Below, in pieces: positions 36,178-43,745 of a DNA stretch of 64,000 nucleotides. Each line of letters starts with the position of its first letter. Within the stretch, counting starts at the first letter, position 1. The notes beneath the pieces are model-generated. The model was not told the DNA's origin. It saw only the letters and a program-made list of their open reading frames with translations, and searched no databases. The stretch comes from Labrenzia sp. R4_2 (GTDB taxonomy: Bacteria; Pseudomonadota; Alphaproteobacteria; Rhizobiales; Stappiaceae), in assembly GCF_017743865.1 (NCBI RefSeq), contig NZ_JAGHRJ010000001.1, positions 310,001 to 374,000 on the forward strand, in the 5' to 3' direction. Made by a program: the position numbers and the translations under genes.

Positions 36178-36659
36178 CGATTGATCCTCAAGCCCCTCTA
36201 CTGCTGATCCCAACCGCACTGCAATTTATGACAGTCTGCCAGCCCACTTTGGAAGCGGTCCACGACATGGATCAAATGGCTGAATTAAGCAGGCGCGAAT
36301 GTGACCTCGGCAGTCACACATCATGGCGCCACGGCGCCCTGAGACAGCTGCGCTTTCAAGCGACGTCCTACTTCGTTACGGTATCCGGATGCGCAAAAGG
36401 CCTGTCGGCTCTCCCTGTTGTCGTCCCCGGATTTGAGCCGAGATCTATTCTCATCGCGGCCAGGACCAACCTATCAGTTTTGCGAGCAAGTCTTTGGGAC
36501 CGAGAAGGTCCCGGATCTTCGCTCTGCTGCGTCCGGGACGACATTAGCGGGGGCAACGAGGTGGGGATCTTGTAGAACGTGTCGCGAGGATCTGTGGTCT
36601 TGCGCCGGAGACAAAGCTGTTCCACAAGAGCGCCATCTGACACTCAACACGGCGCAACG
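36178..36659. other. Divergent intergenic region between hypA and cysQ
   Basis: About 480 bases that should carry both promoters. Reading frames crossing it have no recognisable domain and run through a palindromic repeat at 36418-36544. No classical FNR or NtrC/sigma-54 site was found by eye. Confidence 0.4.
36418..36544. repeat. Palindromic intergenic repeat element, copy A
   Basis: The left end reads TTGTCGTCCCCGGATTTGAG; the right end in reverse complement reads TGTCGTCCCGGACGCAG, giving terminal inverted repeats. The right side folds as GTCCCGGA (36508-36515) with TCCGGGAC (36532-36539). The organisation (hairpin ends around a short spacer, about 125 bp) is like the element at 39931-40040 and like common proteobacterial intergenic repeats. 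Spurious proteins are predicted across it. Confidence 0.6.
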
Positions 36660-37505
36660 ATGAGCGAACTCAAACAAATGACCGGGACGGCGGACGGCCG
36701 GGTGAAAAGTCTTTTGGACCTGGCCGTGGCCGCTGGTGCGGAAATCCTGACGGTCTATGCCGAAGACTTCAGCGCATCGGTCAAGGGGGACGGGTCCCCG
36801 GTCACCGTCGCTGATCAGGCGGCAGAGGACGTGATCCTCAAAGGACTTGCAGATCTTTTTCCGGATGTGCCGGTGGTGGCCGAAGAATCGGTTGAAGCCG
36901 GGCAGTTACCAGAGGGCGGCGCACGGTATTTCCTTGTTGATCCACTTGATGGCACCAAGGAATTCGTGAAGCGCAACGGTGAGTTCACGGTCAATATCGC
37001 GCTGATCGATGAGGGAACGCCGATTTTTGGCGTTGTCTACGCGCCCGCGCTGAAGGAGATCTACTGGGGCGGCACCTTGCCGGGTGGCGAAGCGCAGGGT
37101 GCCTTTCAGGGGCAGGTTTCAGACAACGAAATCGTTGATGTTGGAAAAATCTCTGTTCGAAAGCCGCCAGAGTCGGGATTGAGTGTTCTGGCAAGCCGCT
37201 CGCATTTGTCGGAAGAAACCGAAGCGCTGATTGCAAAGCTGAATGTTGCCGAGAAGGTCTGTGTCGGCTCGTCGTTGAAGCTGTGCTGGGTCGCTGCCGG
37301 GCGGGCGGATCTCTATCCGCGCATGGCACCGACCATGCAGTGGGACATTGCGGCCGGCGATGCTGTGGTTCGGGCTGCCGGCGGCCATGTGGTGCTTGCA
37401 GAAACCGGTGGGGACTTCGTTTACAGGCTTGCCGGGGGCGCGACTAAAGACGATCTGCGCAATCCGCATTTCATCGCGGTGAGCGATCTGGCGCTCTTGC
37501 CATGA
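36660..37505 (+). CDS. cysQ: 3'(2'),5'-bisphosphate nucleotidase CysQ
   Basis: A 281-residue Li-sensitive, Mg-dependent phosphatase of the inositol monophosphatase fold. It hydrolyses PAP (3'-phosphoadenosine 5'-phosphate), recycling a by-product of sulfate assimilation. Motifs: VTVADQAAEDVI, VVAEESVEAG (metal Glu), DPLDGTKEFVKRNGEFTVNIAL and MQWDIAAGDAVVRAAGG. MSELKQ at 36660 is preferred over an extension into the intergenic repeat zone. It is followed by galE 95 bases downstream. Confidence 0.93.
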   Translation: MSELKQMTGTADGRVKSLLDLAVAAGAEILTVYAEDFSASVKGDGSPVTVADQAAEDVILKGLADLFPDVPVVAEESVEAGQLPEGGARYFLVDPLDGTKEFVKRNGEFTVNIALIDEGTPIFGVVYAPALKEIYWGGTLPGGEAQGAFQGQVSDNEIVDVGKISVRKPPESGLSVLASRSHLSEETEALIAKLNVAEKVCVGSSLKLCWVAAGRADLYPRMAPTMQWDIAAGDAVVRAAGGHVVLAETGGDFVYRLAGGATKDDLRNPHFIAVSDLALLP

Positions 37506-37600
37506 TGGGCGTTGGGGCGCGTAAGGAAACGTGAAGGTCTTATCAGCAAATATGTCGTTGGCATTATAGGCGTTCGGCACGCGGGAAAGGCAACAGTGAC

Positions 37601-38632
37601 ATGACGATCTTGATCACCGGTGGCGCAGGCTACATCGGATCCCACTGCTGCGTGACCTTCCTGGAAGCAGGTCACGATGTCGTCGTGCTCGACAACTTTT
37701 CCAACTCCAGCCCGGAAAGCCTCAAACGGATTACCGCGATTACGGGCAAGGAAGTTGCTCATGAAGAGGGTGACATCCGAGACCGGGCCACTCTTGAACG
37801 GGTACTGAAGACGTACAACTGCACTGGTGTGATTCACTTTGCCGGGTTGAAAGCGGTTGGTGAGTCCACTGAGGTTCCGCTCAGCTACTACGCCAACAAC
37901 ATCACTGGAACCCTCGAGCTCCTGGCCGCGATGGAGGCGTGCAATGTGCGCCAGCTCATATTCTCCTCTTCGGCCACTGTTTATGGCGAGCCGAAGTTCC
38001 TGCCCTTGACGGAAGATCATCCGCTGAGTGCCACCAACCCCTATGGCCGCACAAAGCTGATGATTGAGGAAATCCTGGGCGATGTTTCTGCGAGTGACCC
38101 GCGATGGCGCTTCGGTATCCTGCGCTATTTCAATCCGGTCGGCGCCCACAAGAGCGGACTGATCGGGGAAGACCCGCAAGGGATTCCGAACAACCTGATG
38201 CCGTTTGTCTCGCAAGTCGCCAGCGGGCGCCGTGAACGGCTCTCTGTCTTCGGCAATGACTATGACACCCGGGATGGCACCGGTGTCCGCGATTATATCC
38301 ATGTGGTCGATCTGGTGGAGGGGCACCTGCGCGCCTATGAGGCCCTGTCTTCGCTCACAGACACGGACAACAGCTTTACCGTCAATCTGGGGACCGGAAT
38401 CGGCTACAGCGTTCTGGAGATGGTGAAAGCCTTTGAGCGGGCGTCAAACCAGGCGATCCCTTATACAATCGCTCCGAGGCGTCCCGGGGACGTTGCCGAG
38501 GTTTATGCCGACACAAACAAAGCGGCGGACAAGCTCAACTGGACCGCTGAACGGGGCCTTGAAGACATGTGCTCCGACACCTGGAACTGGGCCTGCAAGA
38601 ACCCGAAGGGTTATGGCTCAGAAAGGAATTGA
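37601..38632 (+). CDS. galE: UDP-glucose 4-epimerase
   Basis: A 343-residue extended short-chain dehydrogenase. The NAD-binding GGAGYIGSH is at residues 6-14, LDNFSNSSPESL follows, a SSSATVYGEP catalytic Ser/Thr segment precedes the YGRTK catalytic Tyr-Lys near 150, and GTGVRDYIHVVDLV is conserved. It interconverts UDP-glucose and UDP-galactose for surface polysaccharide synthesis. It stands alone; no polysaccharide cluster is adjacent. Confidence 0.96.
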   Translation: MTILITGGAGYIGSHCCVTFLEAGHDVVVLDNFSNSSPESLKRITAITGKEVAHEEGDIRDRATLERVLKTYNCTGVIHFAGLKAVGESTEVPLSYYANNITGTLELLAAMEACNVRQLIFSSSATVYGEPKFLPLTEDHPLSATNPYGRTKLMIEEILGDVSASDPRWRFGILRYFNPVGAHKSGLIGEDPQGIPNNLMPFVSQVASGRRERLSVFGNDYDTRDGTGVRDYIHVVDLVEGHLRAYEALSSLTDTDNSFTVNLGTGIGYSVLEMVKAFERASNQAIPYTIAPRRPGDVAEVYADTNKAADKLNWTAERGLEDMCSDTWNWACKNPKGYGSERN

Positions 38633-38646
38633 AAACAGTTATCGCT

Positions 38647-39060
38647 TTAGAAAGATGTACGGTAACCGCGTTGACGATTCAGATTGCGATATTTGTTTTG
38701 ATGGTGCTCGGCCCAGTTATGGAGATATTTTTCACATTCAACTCGTAACTCTCGATCAACCAAGCGCTCGTCATTGCTGATTAGAAAATGTTCAAGGCCT
38801 TCTGCTCCCCATCGCTTCGCCAAATCCACTATTGGGCCGTTGCGACGCGATTCCCGATTACTGATTTGACCTGACTTTTGTCTGTTTGCCCAACTGATAT
38901 GGCCTCGGTTCCGAGACTTGATATTTTTGCTTTCGCCAATCCGCAGGCTGTTAGTTGGCCAATGTATCTCCGCATAGATTCCGGGTCCTGATGGCATCTC
39001 ACCACCGCGTCCCTTATGAAAATCGAGGTCGAATTCTATGTTTTTGTATAGGAGTCTCAA
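38647..39060 (-). CDS. Putative GIY-YIG-fold protein
   Basis: A 137-residue protein. The segment GPGIYAEIHW, then LRIGESKNIKSRNRGH and a later ECEKYL, follows the GIY-YIG nuclease pattern (GIY, then .IG.S.NI..R...H, then a catalytic Glu). The second motif is RIG rather than YIG. TTG start with a GGAGG site 6 bases upstream. The gene and its 5' flank are visibly AT-richer than the surroundings, and AGA, AAA and AAT codons are common. This suggests horizontal acquisition. The role could be a homing-like or repair nuclease, or an inactive derivative. Confidence 0.6.
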   Translation of the reverse strand: MRLLYKNIEFDLDFHKGRGGEMPSGPGIYAEIHWPTNSLRIGESKNIKSRNRGHISWANRQKSGQISNRESRRNGPIVDLAKRWGAEGLEHFLISNDERLVDRELRVECEKYLHNWAEHHQNKYRNLNRQRGYRTSF

Positions 39061-39158
39061 GGTGAACCTCCGTTATCATTATCAATTATAGGTTGAGTGA
39101 TGCTATAAAATACCAGCAATAGGACCAAGTCAACGTATGATTTCTCGTACTGGAAATC

Positions 39159-39908
39159 TTACGACAACGGCCCATAAAACCCGTGGCGCAATGAGCGCCC
39201 CCAGCCCGGGCGCTTGCTCTTTTCCGCTTCAAGTGCTGCAGCTTCCCAGTCGTAGGGGAGGATCTTTTCCTGAAAACTCCATCCGGATGCACCTTTGGTC
39301 ATCAGCGCATACCGCGCGTGCGGGCTGCCAACTTCCATTGTGTGGCGGTTCGGGTGATCATCTTCATAAGACGGCAAGCCGACGCTGCCGGGGTTAAGGA
39401 TCGTCTGCCTCGTCTCATGAAGATGAATGACCCGCGGAATATGGGTGTGACCGCAGCAGATGATCGGGGATGTTTCGCCTTTGAGCTCAGCAATCAACGT
39501 TTCTTCATCCGGCAGATGACCTTTGGGGCCCTCCACCTTTTCGGTCAAATACCGGTCGTCATTGTCCGGTGTGCCATGGCAAAGGAAAACGTCATCACTC
39601 AACCGAATGGTCGGTTCAGATGTCTTCAACCAGTCAAGGCTTTGCCGGGACAGCCGGTCGGCTGCAAAGGCGTCCGTCGGGCCCATCTTTTCAATCGGAT
39701 TTTCAAGGACGATCCGATCATGATTGCCGCGCACCGTCGGCCACTTGGTTTCGCGCAGGATCGCAGCTGTCTCCTCCGGCCACAGAGGACCGGAGACGCA
39801 ATCGCCGAGATTGACGACGACATCAGGAGCTTCGCCGGTAAGATCCGCCAGCACCGCTTCCAGTGCCAGCACATTCCCGTGAATGTCCGAAACAACCGCG
39901 ATTTTCAT
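39159..39908 (-). CDS. Metallophosphoesterase (YfcE/MJ0936-like)
   Basis: A 249-residue calcineurin-like phosphoesterase. The metal-site motifs are SDIHGN (N-terminus), NLGDCVSGPLWP, VRGNHDR, LCHGTPDND and CGHTHIP, all intact. The start MKIAVVSDIHGN is preferred to one five codons upstream. Related enzymes act on phosphodiesters; the natural substrate is unknown. The gene is monocistronic, with a palindromic repeat separating it from purB. Confidence 0.9.
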   Translation of the reverse strand: MKIAVVSDIHGNVLALEAVLADLTGEAPDVVVNLGDCVSGPLWPEETAAILRETKWPTVRGNHDRIVLENPIEKMGPTDAFAADRLSRQSLDWLKTSEPTIRLSDDVFLCHGTPDNDDRYLTEKVEGPKGHLPDEETLIAELKGETSPIICCGHTHIPRVIHLHETRQTILNPGSVGLPSYEDDHPNRHTMEVGSPHARYALMTKGASGWSFQEKILPYDWEAAALEAEKSKRPGWGRSLRHGFYGPLS

Positions 39909-39930
39909 GAGTGATTGCCCCATTTACACT

Positions 39931-40040
39931 CTGCTATCCCTGCAAAAGCAGGGATCCAGTAACCCGGAAAGATAGACAGGAACCCTGACAGCCGTTTGAA
40001 GGTCCTGGGCCCCTGCCTGAGCAGGGGCGGCACAGGGTCG
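39931..40040. repeat. Palindromic intergenic repeat element, copy B
   Basis: The left hairpin ATCCCTGC-AAAA-GCAGGGAT (39936-39955) is followed by CCAG. About 55 bases later CCTGG precedes the right hairpin CCCCTGC-CTGA-GCAGGGG (40010-40027). The ends are therefore inverted copies flanking a spacer. It lies between purB and the phosphoesterase gene and could also act as an attenuator for purB transcripts. It is similar in layout to 36418-36544. Confidence 0.65.
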
Positions 40041-40045
40041 TGCGG

Positions 40046-41374
40046 TCAGCTCTCCCCGAACACCCGCTCAAAAATCACGTCGACGTTCTTGGTGTGATAG
40101 CCAAGATCGAAGCGGTCGCGGATTTCTTCTTCGGACAGGTAGTTGCGGACGTCTTCGTCATTGAGAAGCTCGGTGAGGAAGTCGACCTTGGCGTCGCCGG
40201 ATACCTGATAGCTGTCCCAGACCTTCATCGCGTTTCGCTGAACGAGGCGGTAGGCGTCTTCACGGGAGGAACCTGCTTGCGTCAAGGCGAGCAGGATCCG
40301 CTGGGAATGGACGAGACCGCCGAGACGGTCCATGTTGCCCATCATGCGCTCCGGGTAGACCACCAGCTTGTCGATGACGCCGGTCAGGCGCGCCAGGGCA
40401 AAGTCGAGGGTGACGGTCGTGTCCGGGCCGATCATGCGCTCAACGGACGAATGCGAGATGTCACGCTCGTGCCAGAGCGCCACGTTCTCCATGGCCGGCA
40501 CGGTGGACATACGCACCAGACGGGCAAGGCCGGTCAGGTTTTCGGTCAGAACCGGGTTGCGCTTGTGCGGCATCGCCGACGAGCCTTTCTGACCCTTGGA
40601 GAAGAATTCTTCTGCTTCCAGAACTTCCGTGCGCTGCAGGTGGCGGATTTCGGTCGCAAGACGCTCGATGGACGAGGCGATGACCCCAAGGGTCGCGAAG
40701 TACATCGCGTGGCGGTCGCGCGGGATCACCTGGGTAGACACCGGCTCGGCCTTAAGCCCAAGCGCCTTGGCGACATGTTCTTCAACGCGCGGGTCGATGT
40801 TGGCGAAGGTGCCGACGGCGCCGGAAATGGCACCGGTGGCGATTTCTTCGCGGGCATTCAACAGGCGCGCCTTGCAGCGGTCGAACTCCGCATAAGCTTG
40901 AGCCATTTTCAGGCCGAAAGTGACCGGTTCGGCGTGGATGCCGTGGGACCGGCCGATGGTGACCGTGTCTTTGTGCTCAAATGCCCGGCGCTTGATGGCC
41001 GCCAGCAGCTCGTCCATGTCCTTCAGAAGAAGGTCGGTCGCCTTGACCAGCTGGATGTTGAAGCAGGTGTCCAGAACATCCGACGAGGTCATGCCCTGGT
41101 GCACGAAGCGGGCATCTGGTCCAACGATCTCTGCAAGATGAGTCAGGAAAGCAATGACGTCATGCTTTGTCTCCCGCTCGATCTCGTCGATGCGGTCGAT
41201 GTCGAAGGTGGCGCTTCCGCCTTTTTCCCAGATCGTCTTGGCAGCGTCTTCCGGGATCACGCCGAGCTCCGCCAATGCATCGCAGGCATGCGCCTCGATC
41301 TCGAACCAGATGCGGAATTTCGACTCCGGAGACCAGATATCGACCATGTCTTGGCGGGAATAGCGCGGGATCAT
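40046..41374 (-). CDS. purB: Adenylosuccinate lyase
   Basis: A 442-residue homotetrameric lyase acting twice in purine synthesis (SAICAR to AICAR, adenylosuccinate to AMP). It begins MIPRYSRQDMVDIWSPESKF. Blocks are FVHQGMTSSDVLDTC, TIGRSHGIHAEPVTFG and the fumarase-superfamily signature GSSAMPHKRNPVLTENLTGLARL with the catalytic Ser loop. ATG at 41374 matches the family; an in-frame extension to 41626 overlaps the NUDIX gene on the other strand and is rejected. Confidence 0.97.
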   Translation of the reverse strand: MIPRYSRQDMVDIWSPESKFRIWFEIEAHACDALAELGVIPEDAAKTIWEKGGSATFDIDRIDEIERETKHDVIAFLTHLAEIVGPDARFVHQGMTSSDVLDTCFNIQLVKATDLLLKDMDELLAAIKRRAFEHKDTVTIGRSHGIHAEPVTFGLKMAQAYAEFDRCKARLLNAREEIATGAISGAVGTFANIDPRVEEHVAKALGLKAEPVSTQVIPRDRHAMYFATLGVIASSIERLATEIRHLQRTEVLEAEEFFSKGQKGSSAMPHKRNPVLTENLTGLARLVRMSTVPAMENVALWHERDISHSSVERMIGPDTTVTLDFALARLTGVIDKLVVYPERMMGNMDRLGGLVHSQRILLALTQAGSSREDAYRLVQRNAMKVWDSYQVSGDAKVDFLTELLNDEDVRNYLSEEEIRDRFDLGYHTKNVDVIFERVFGES

Positions 41375-41527
41375 CGCAGGTTCAGTCCTCGTCTTGGGAA
41401 GTGTTGGCTGCGGGATAGCAGAGCGCGCCCGGCCCTTCAATGGAAAGCCGCCGTTTTTGCTTGCAGCGGGCCGGGGAATATGACTGATTATCGCGCAACT
41501 CACCCATTTCTGGTGTCGGAGGCCTTC

Positions 41528-42010
41528 ATGACCATCTGGCGACCCGCCAATTTCATCACCGTCAAAGCCCTGGCGCTCATCTGGCAAGATGATGCTCTGT
41601 TGCTGACCGAGATCTATGACGATCATGGCAATGTAAAAGGCATGCGCCCCTTGGGCGGAACTGTTGAATTCGGCGAAGCTTGGCGCGATACGTTGCAGCG
41701 GGAGTTCTTAGAAGAACTCGGTGCTCGGATATCTCTGGGCAGTGACCATTTTGTCCTTGAAAACATCTACGAACACTATGGCCAAACCGGCCATGAGATC
41801 GTTTTCTTGTGCCACGCGCATTTTTCAGATGGGCGCTTCTACCGGCAAGATGCCATCCCTTTTCTGGAGCATGATGACACCGAGTGTATTGCCAGATGGA
41901 TGTCGGTTGCAGAATTGAAGGCTAAACAGATCGAACTCTACCCCGAAGGCTTGATGGAGCGGCTCACCCAACCGGTTGTCGGCTCTGCTGTGAGCCGCCG
42001 ATATAGCTAA
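41528..42010 (+). CDS. NUDIX hydrolase
   Basis: A 160-residue protein with a complete Nudix box at residues 44-66: G44-X5-E50-X7-R58E59-X2-E62E63-X-G65. ATG at 41528 has a GGAGG site 5 bases upstream. It hydrolyses a nucleoside diphosphate linked to another moiety; the substrate is not identifiable. It is divergent from purB. The reading frame stays open through the purB antisense strand, but this is not coding. Confidence 0.9.
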   Translation: MTIWRPANFITVKALALIWQDDALLLTEIYDDHGNVKGMRPLGGTVEFGEAWRDTLQREFLEELGARISLGSDHFVLENIYEHYGQTGHEIVFLCHAHFSDGRFYRQDAIPFLEHDDTECIARWMSVAELKAKQIELYPEGLMERLTQPVVGSAVSRRYS

Positions 42011-42096
42011 AACGACGCGCGATCGCTTGATTCTTTGTGTGTCCGCCAGAAATACTGTGAGGAAAGTGTACGCGGAGACGGAAAGGGAGGCCGGTT

Positions 42097-43725
42097 TTGG
42101 TGCTTACACGGAGCGCAGGTCTGCCAATCGGGTTCTTGGCGGTTTTCATTGTTTGGATGAGTGTGATTTCCGGCCCAACGTTGGCGAACGGGGGATTGGA
42201 AGATGTTCAGCGGATTTTGAACGCACAGGAACGCTTGTCTCTCATCGTTGAAAAACGCCGACGGGAGATTAGCGCTTATTACGGGTCTGAAGATGCGTCT
42301 CTCTTATGGCTTGGAACGGACAGGGCCGCGGCCTTCTTGGATCTACTGGGAAATGCGCATCTCCATGGTCTTCGTCCGGAAGACTATCCGCGTGCCTATC
42401 TGGAAGCTGAGCTCAAGTCCGTCGACGCAGGTCTCAGGCCTGCGGAGGTCGCATGGATTGAGCTCCTGTTCACAGGCCATTTTCTTGACTTTGCCAATGA
42501 CCTCAGGGCTGGCCGGGTAACACCTCGGGTGCTCTATCCTGGCGCCTACATGCCCGTGCACACAATCAATGGGACGGATGGCTTGAAGCGGCTCGCAGCT
42601 GCACCCCAACTGTCGGATTTCGTGTCGATTTGGGAACCGCAGGACGATACCTATCGCTTGCTGAAGACACACCTTGCGCGCCTGTATGCGGTCAAGGACG
42701 GCGGCGGTTTTACCTACTTGGATATAAAAGAAACGCTGTCGCCGGGCACACAGAGTGATCAGGTACCCAACCTGCGGCGCCGGATGTTCGAAGACGGTCT
42801 TGTCGGCGAAGGAGCAGGTGGAGAGCTTTTCGACAAGCGGCTTGCATTTGCGGTCGCCCAATCGAAACACAGATACGTTCTTCCTGTTTCCAGCGAGGTG
42901 ACACCCCGGCTTGTCCGCGCGCTGAACATTCCCATTGAGCGCCGGATCGAACAGGTCAGCAACGCCATGGAGCGCATTCGCTGGATCCCGCCGGAGTTCT
43001 CCCGGGTTAAGCTGTTCATCAACAAAGGTGAGAACCAGTTTGTATTCTCTGAGTCGGGGCGTGTGGTGATGGAAGGTCAGGCTTTCGCCAACTGCCCGGA
43101 CCGAAACCACGCGAATACGGCGACAGCCATTGAGGCCGTGACCTTTCATCCAACCTGGCAGGTTCCTCTGGAGTTTCTTGGTAATGAATTGTTGCCGCGG
43201 TTGAAGGACGATCCGGCGGAGGTTGAGGGTGTTGGGTACTATTTGAGACGGAGAGGGGCGGATGTGCCGCTCAGTTCGCTCCCTTGGGGACAGGCAACGC
43301 CGCGCGCCATCAACCGTTTCAAAGAAGAGTTCAATCTTTATCTGCCAGCTTCAGACGAAAATCCTCTCGGAAGCTACGCATTCCGGCTCCGGCAAGAACA
43401 GAAACTGGCGTTGTTCCATCTGGATTCTGCCCCGGAAGACGGTGTGTTCTGCAACCCCTATCTTCCGGCCAATGCGTTTGGAATTGTCGATGGGTTGGCG
43501 TTGCTGGAGCAGGTGATCGAACCGAGGGTGTTTCCGGCCGAGGGAATTGAAAACCGGCTCGCACGGGGGGATACGATTACTTTTCCTGCCCGGTCGGGCC
43601 TGATGGCCGTTGCAACGCACCAGTCCGTCTGGTTGCAGCATCAAGGCGCAATCCGCTTCGGCCATGACCCCTATCTAGAGGATGCACGGCTCACGGCCGC
43701 TTTGTCCGGGAGACCAAAGCCCTAG
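42097..43725 (+). CDS. YcbB-like L,D-transpeptidase family protein lacking the catalytic Cys
   Basis: A 542-residue exported protein with a signal peptide (residues 1-31, cleavage near TLA-NGG). The scaffold part resembles YcbB: a region around 50-150 (LLWLG, GLRPEDYP), then AMERIRWIPPEFSRVKLFIN at about 287-305, and FHPTWQVPLEFLGNELLPRL. In the catalytic region the expected H-x-x-P...S-[HS]-G-C-[VI]-R motif is replaced by FHLDSAPEDGVFCNPYLPA then NAFGIVD (about 438-465). Both the nucleophile Cys and the following Arg are missing. It is predicted to be a non-catalytic peptidoglycan-associated scaffold, or an enzyme using a different residue. Confidence 0.8.
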   Translation: MVLTRSAGLPIGFLAVFIVWMSVISGPTLANGGLEDVQRILNAQERLSLIVEKRRREISAYYGSEDASLLWLGTDRAAAFLDLLGNAHLHGLRPEDYPRAYLEAELKSVDAGLRPAEVAWIELLFTGHFLDFANDLRAGRVTPRVLYPGAYMPVHTINGTDGLKRLAAAPQLSDFVSIWEPQDDTYRLLKTHLARLYAVKDGGGFTYLDIKETLSPGTQSDQVPNLRRRMFEDGLVGEGAGGELFDKRLAFAVAQSKHRYVLPVSSEVTPRLVRALNIPIERRIEQVSNAMERIRWIPPEFSRVKLFINKGENQFVFSESGRVVMEGQAFANCPDRNHANTATAIEAVTFHPTWQVPLEFLGNELLPRLKDDPAEVEGVGYYLRRRGADVPLSSLPWGQATPRAINRFKEEFNLYLPASDENPLGSYAFRLRQEQKLALFHLDSAPEDGVFCNPYLPANAFGIVDGLALLEQVIEPRVFPAEGIENRLARGDTITFPARSGLMAVATHQSVWLQHQGAIRFGHDPYLEDARLTAALSGRPKP

Positions 43726-43745
43726 GTCTCTCTTGCGGAATGTAG

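Noticed and set aside
36162..36575. 137-codon frame upstream of hypA
   Set aside because: It reads through the palindromic repeat. The composition is typical of translated repeats, with no start site or domain.
40040..41527. A 496-codon open frame antisense to purB, continuous with the NUDIX gene
   Set aside because: The frame stays open because purB codons are GC-rich. The translation shows no domain, and the NUDIX protein has its own ATG with a GGAGG site at 41528.
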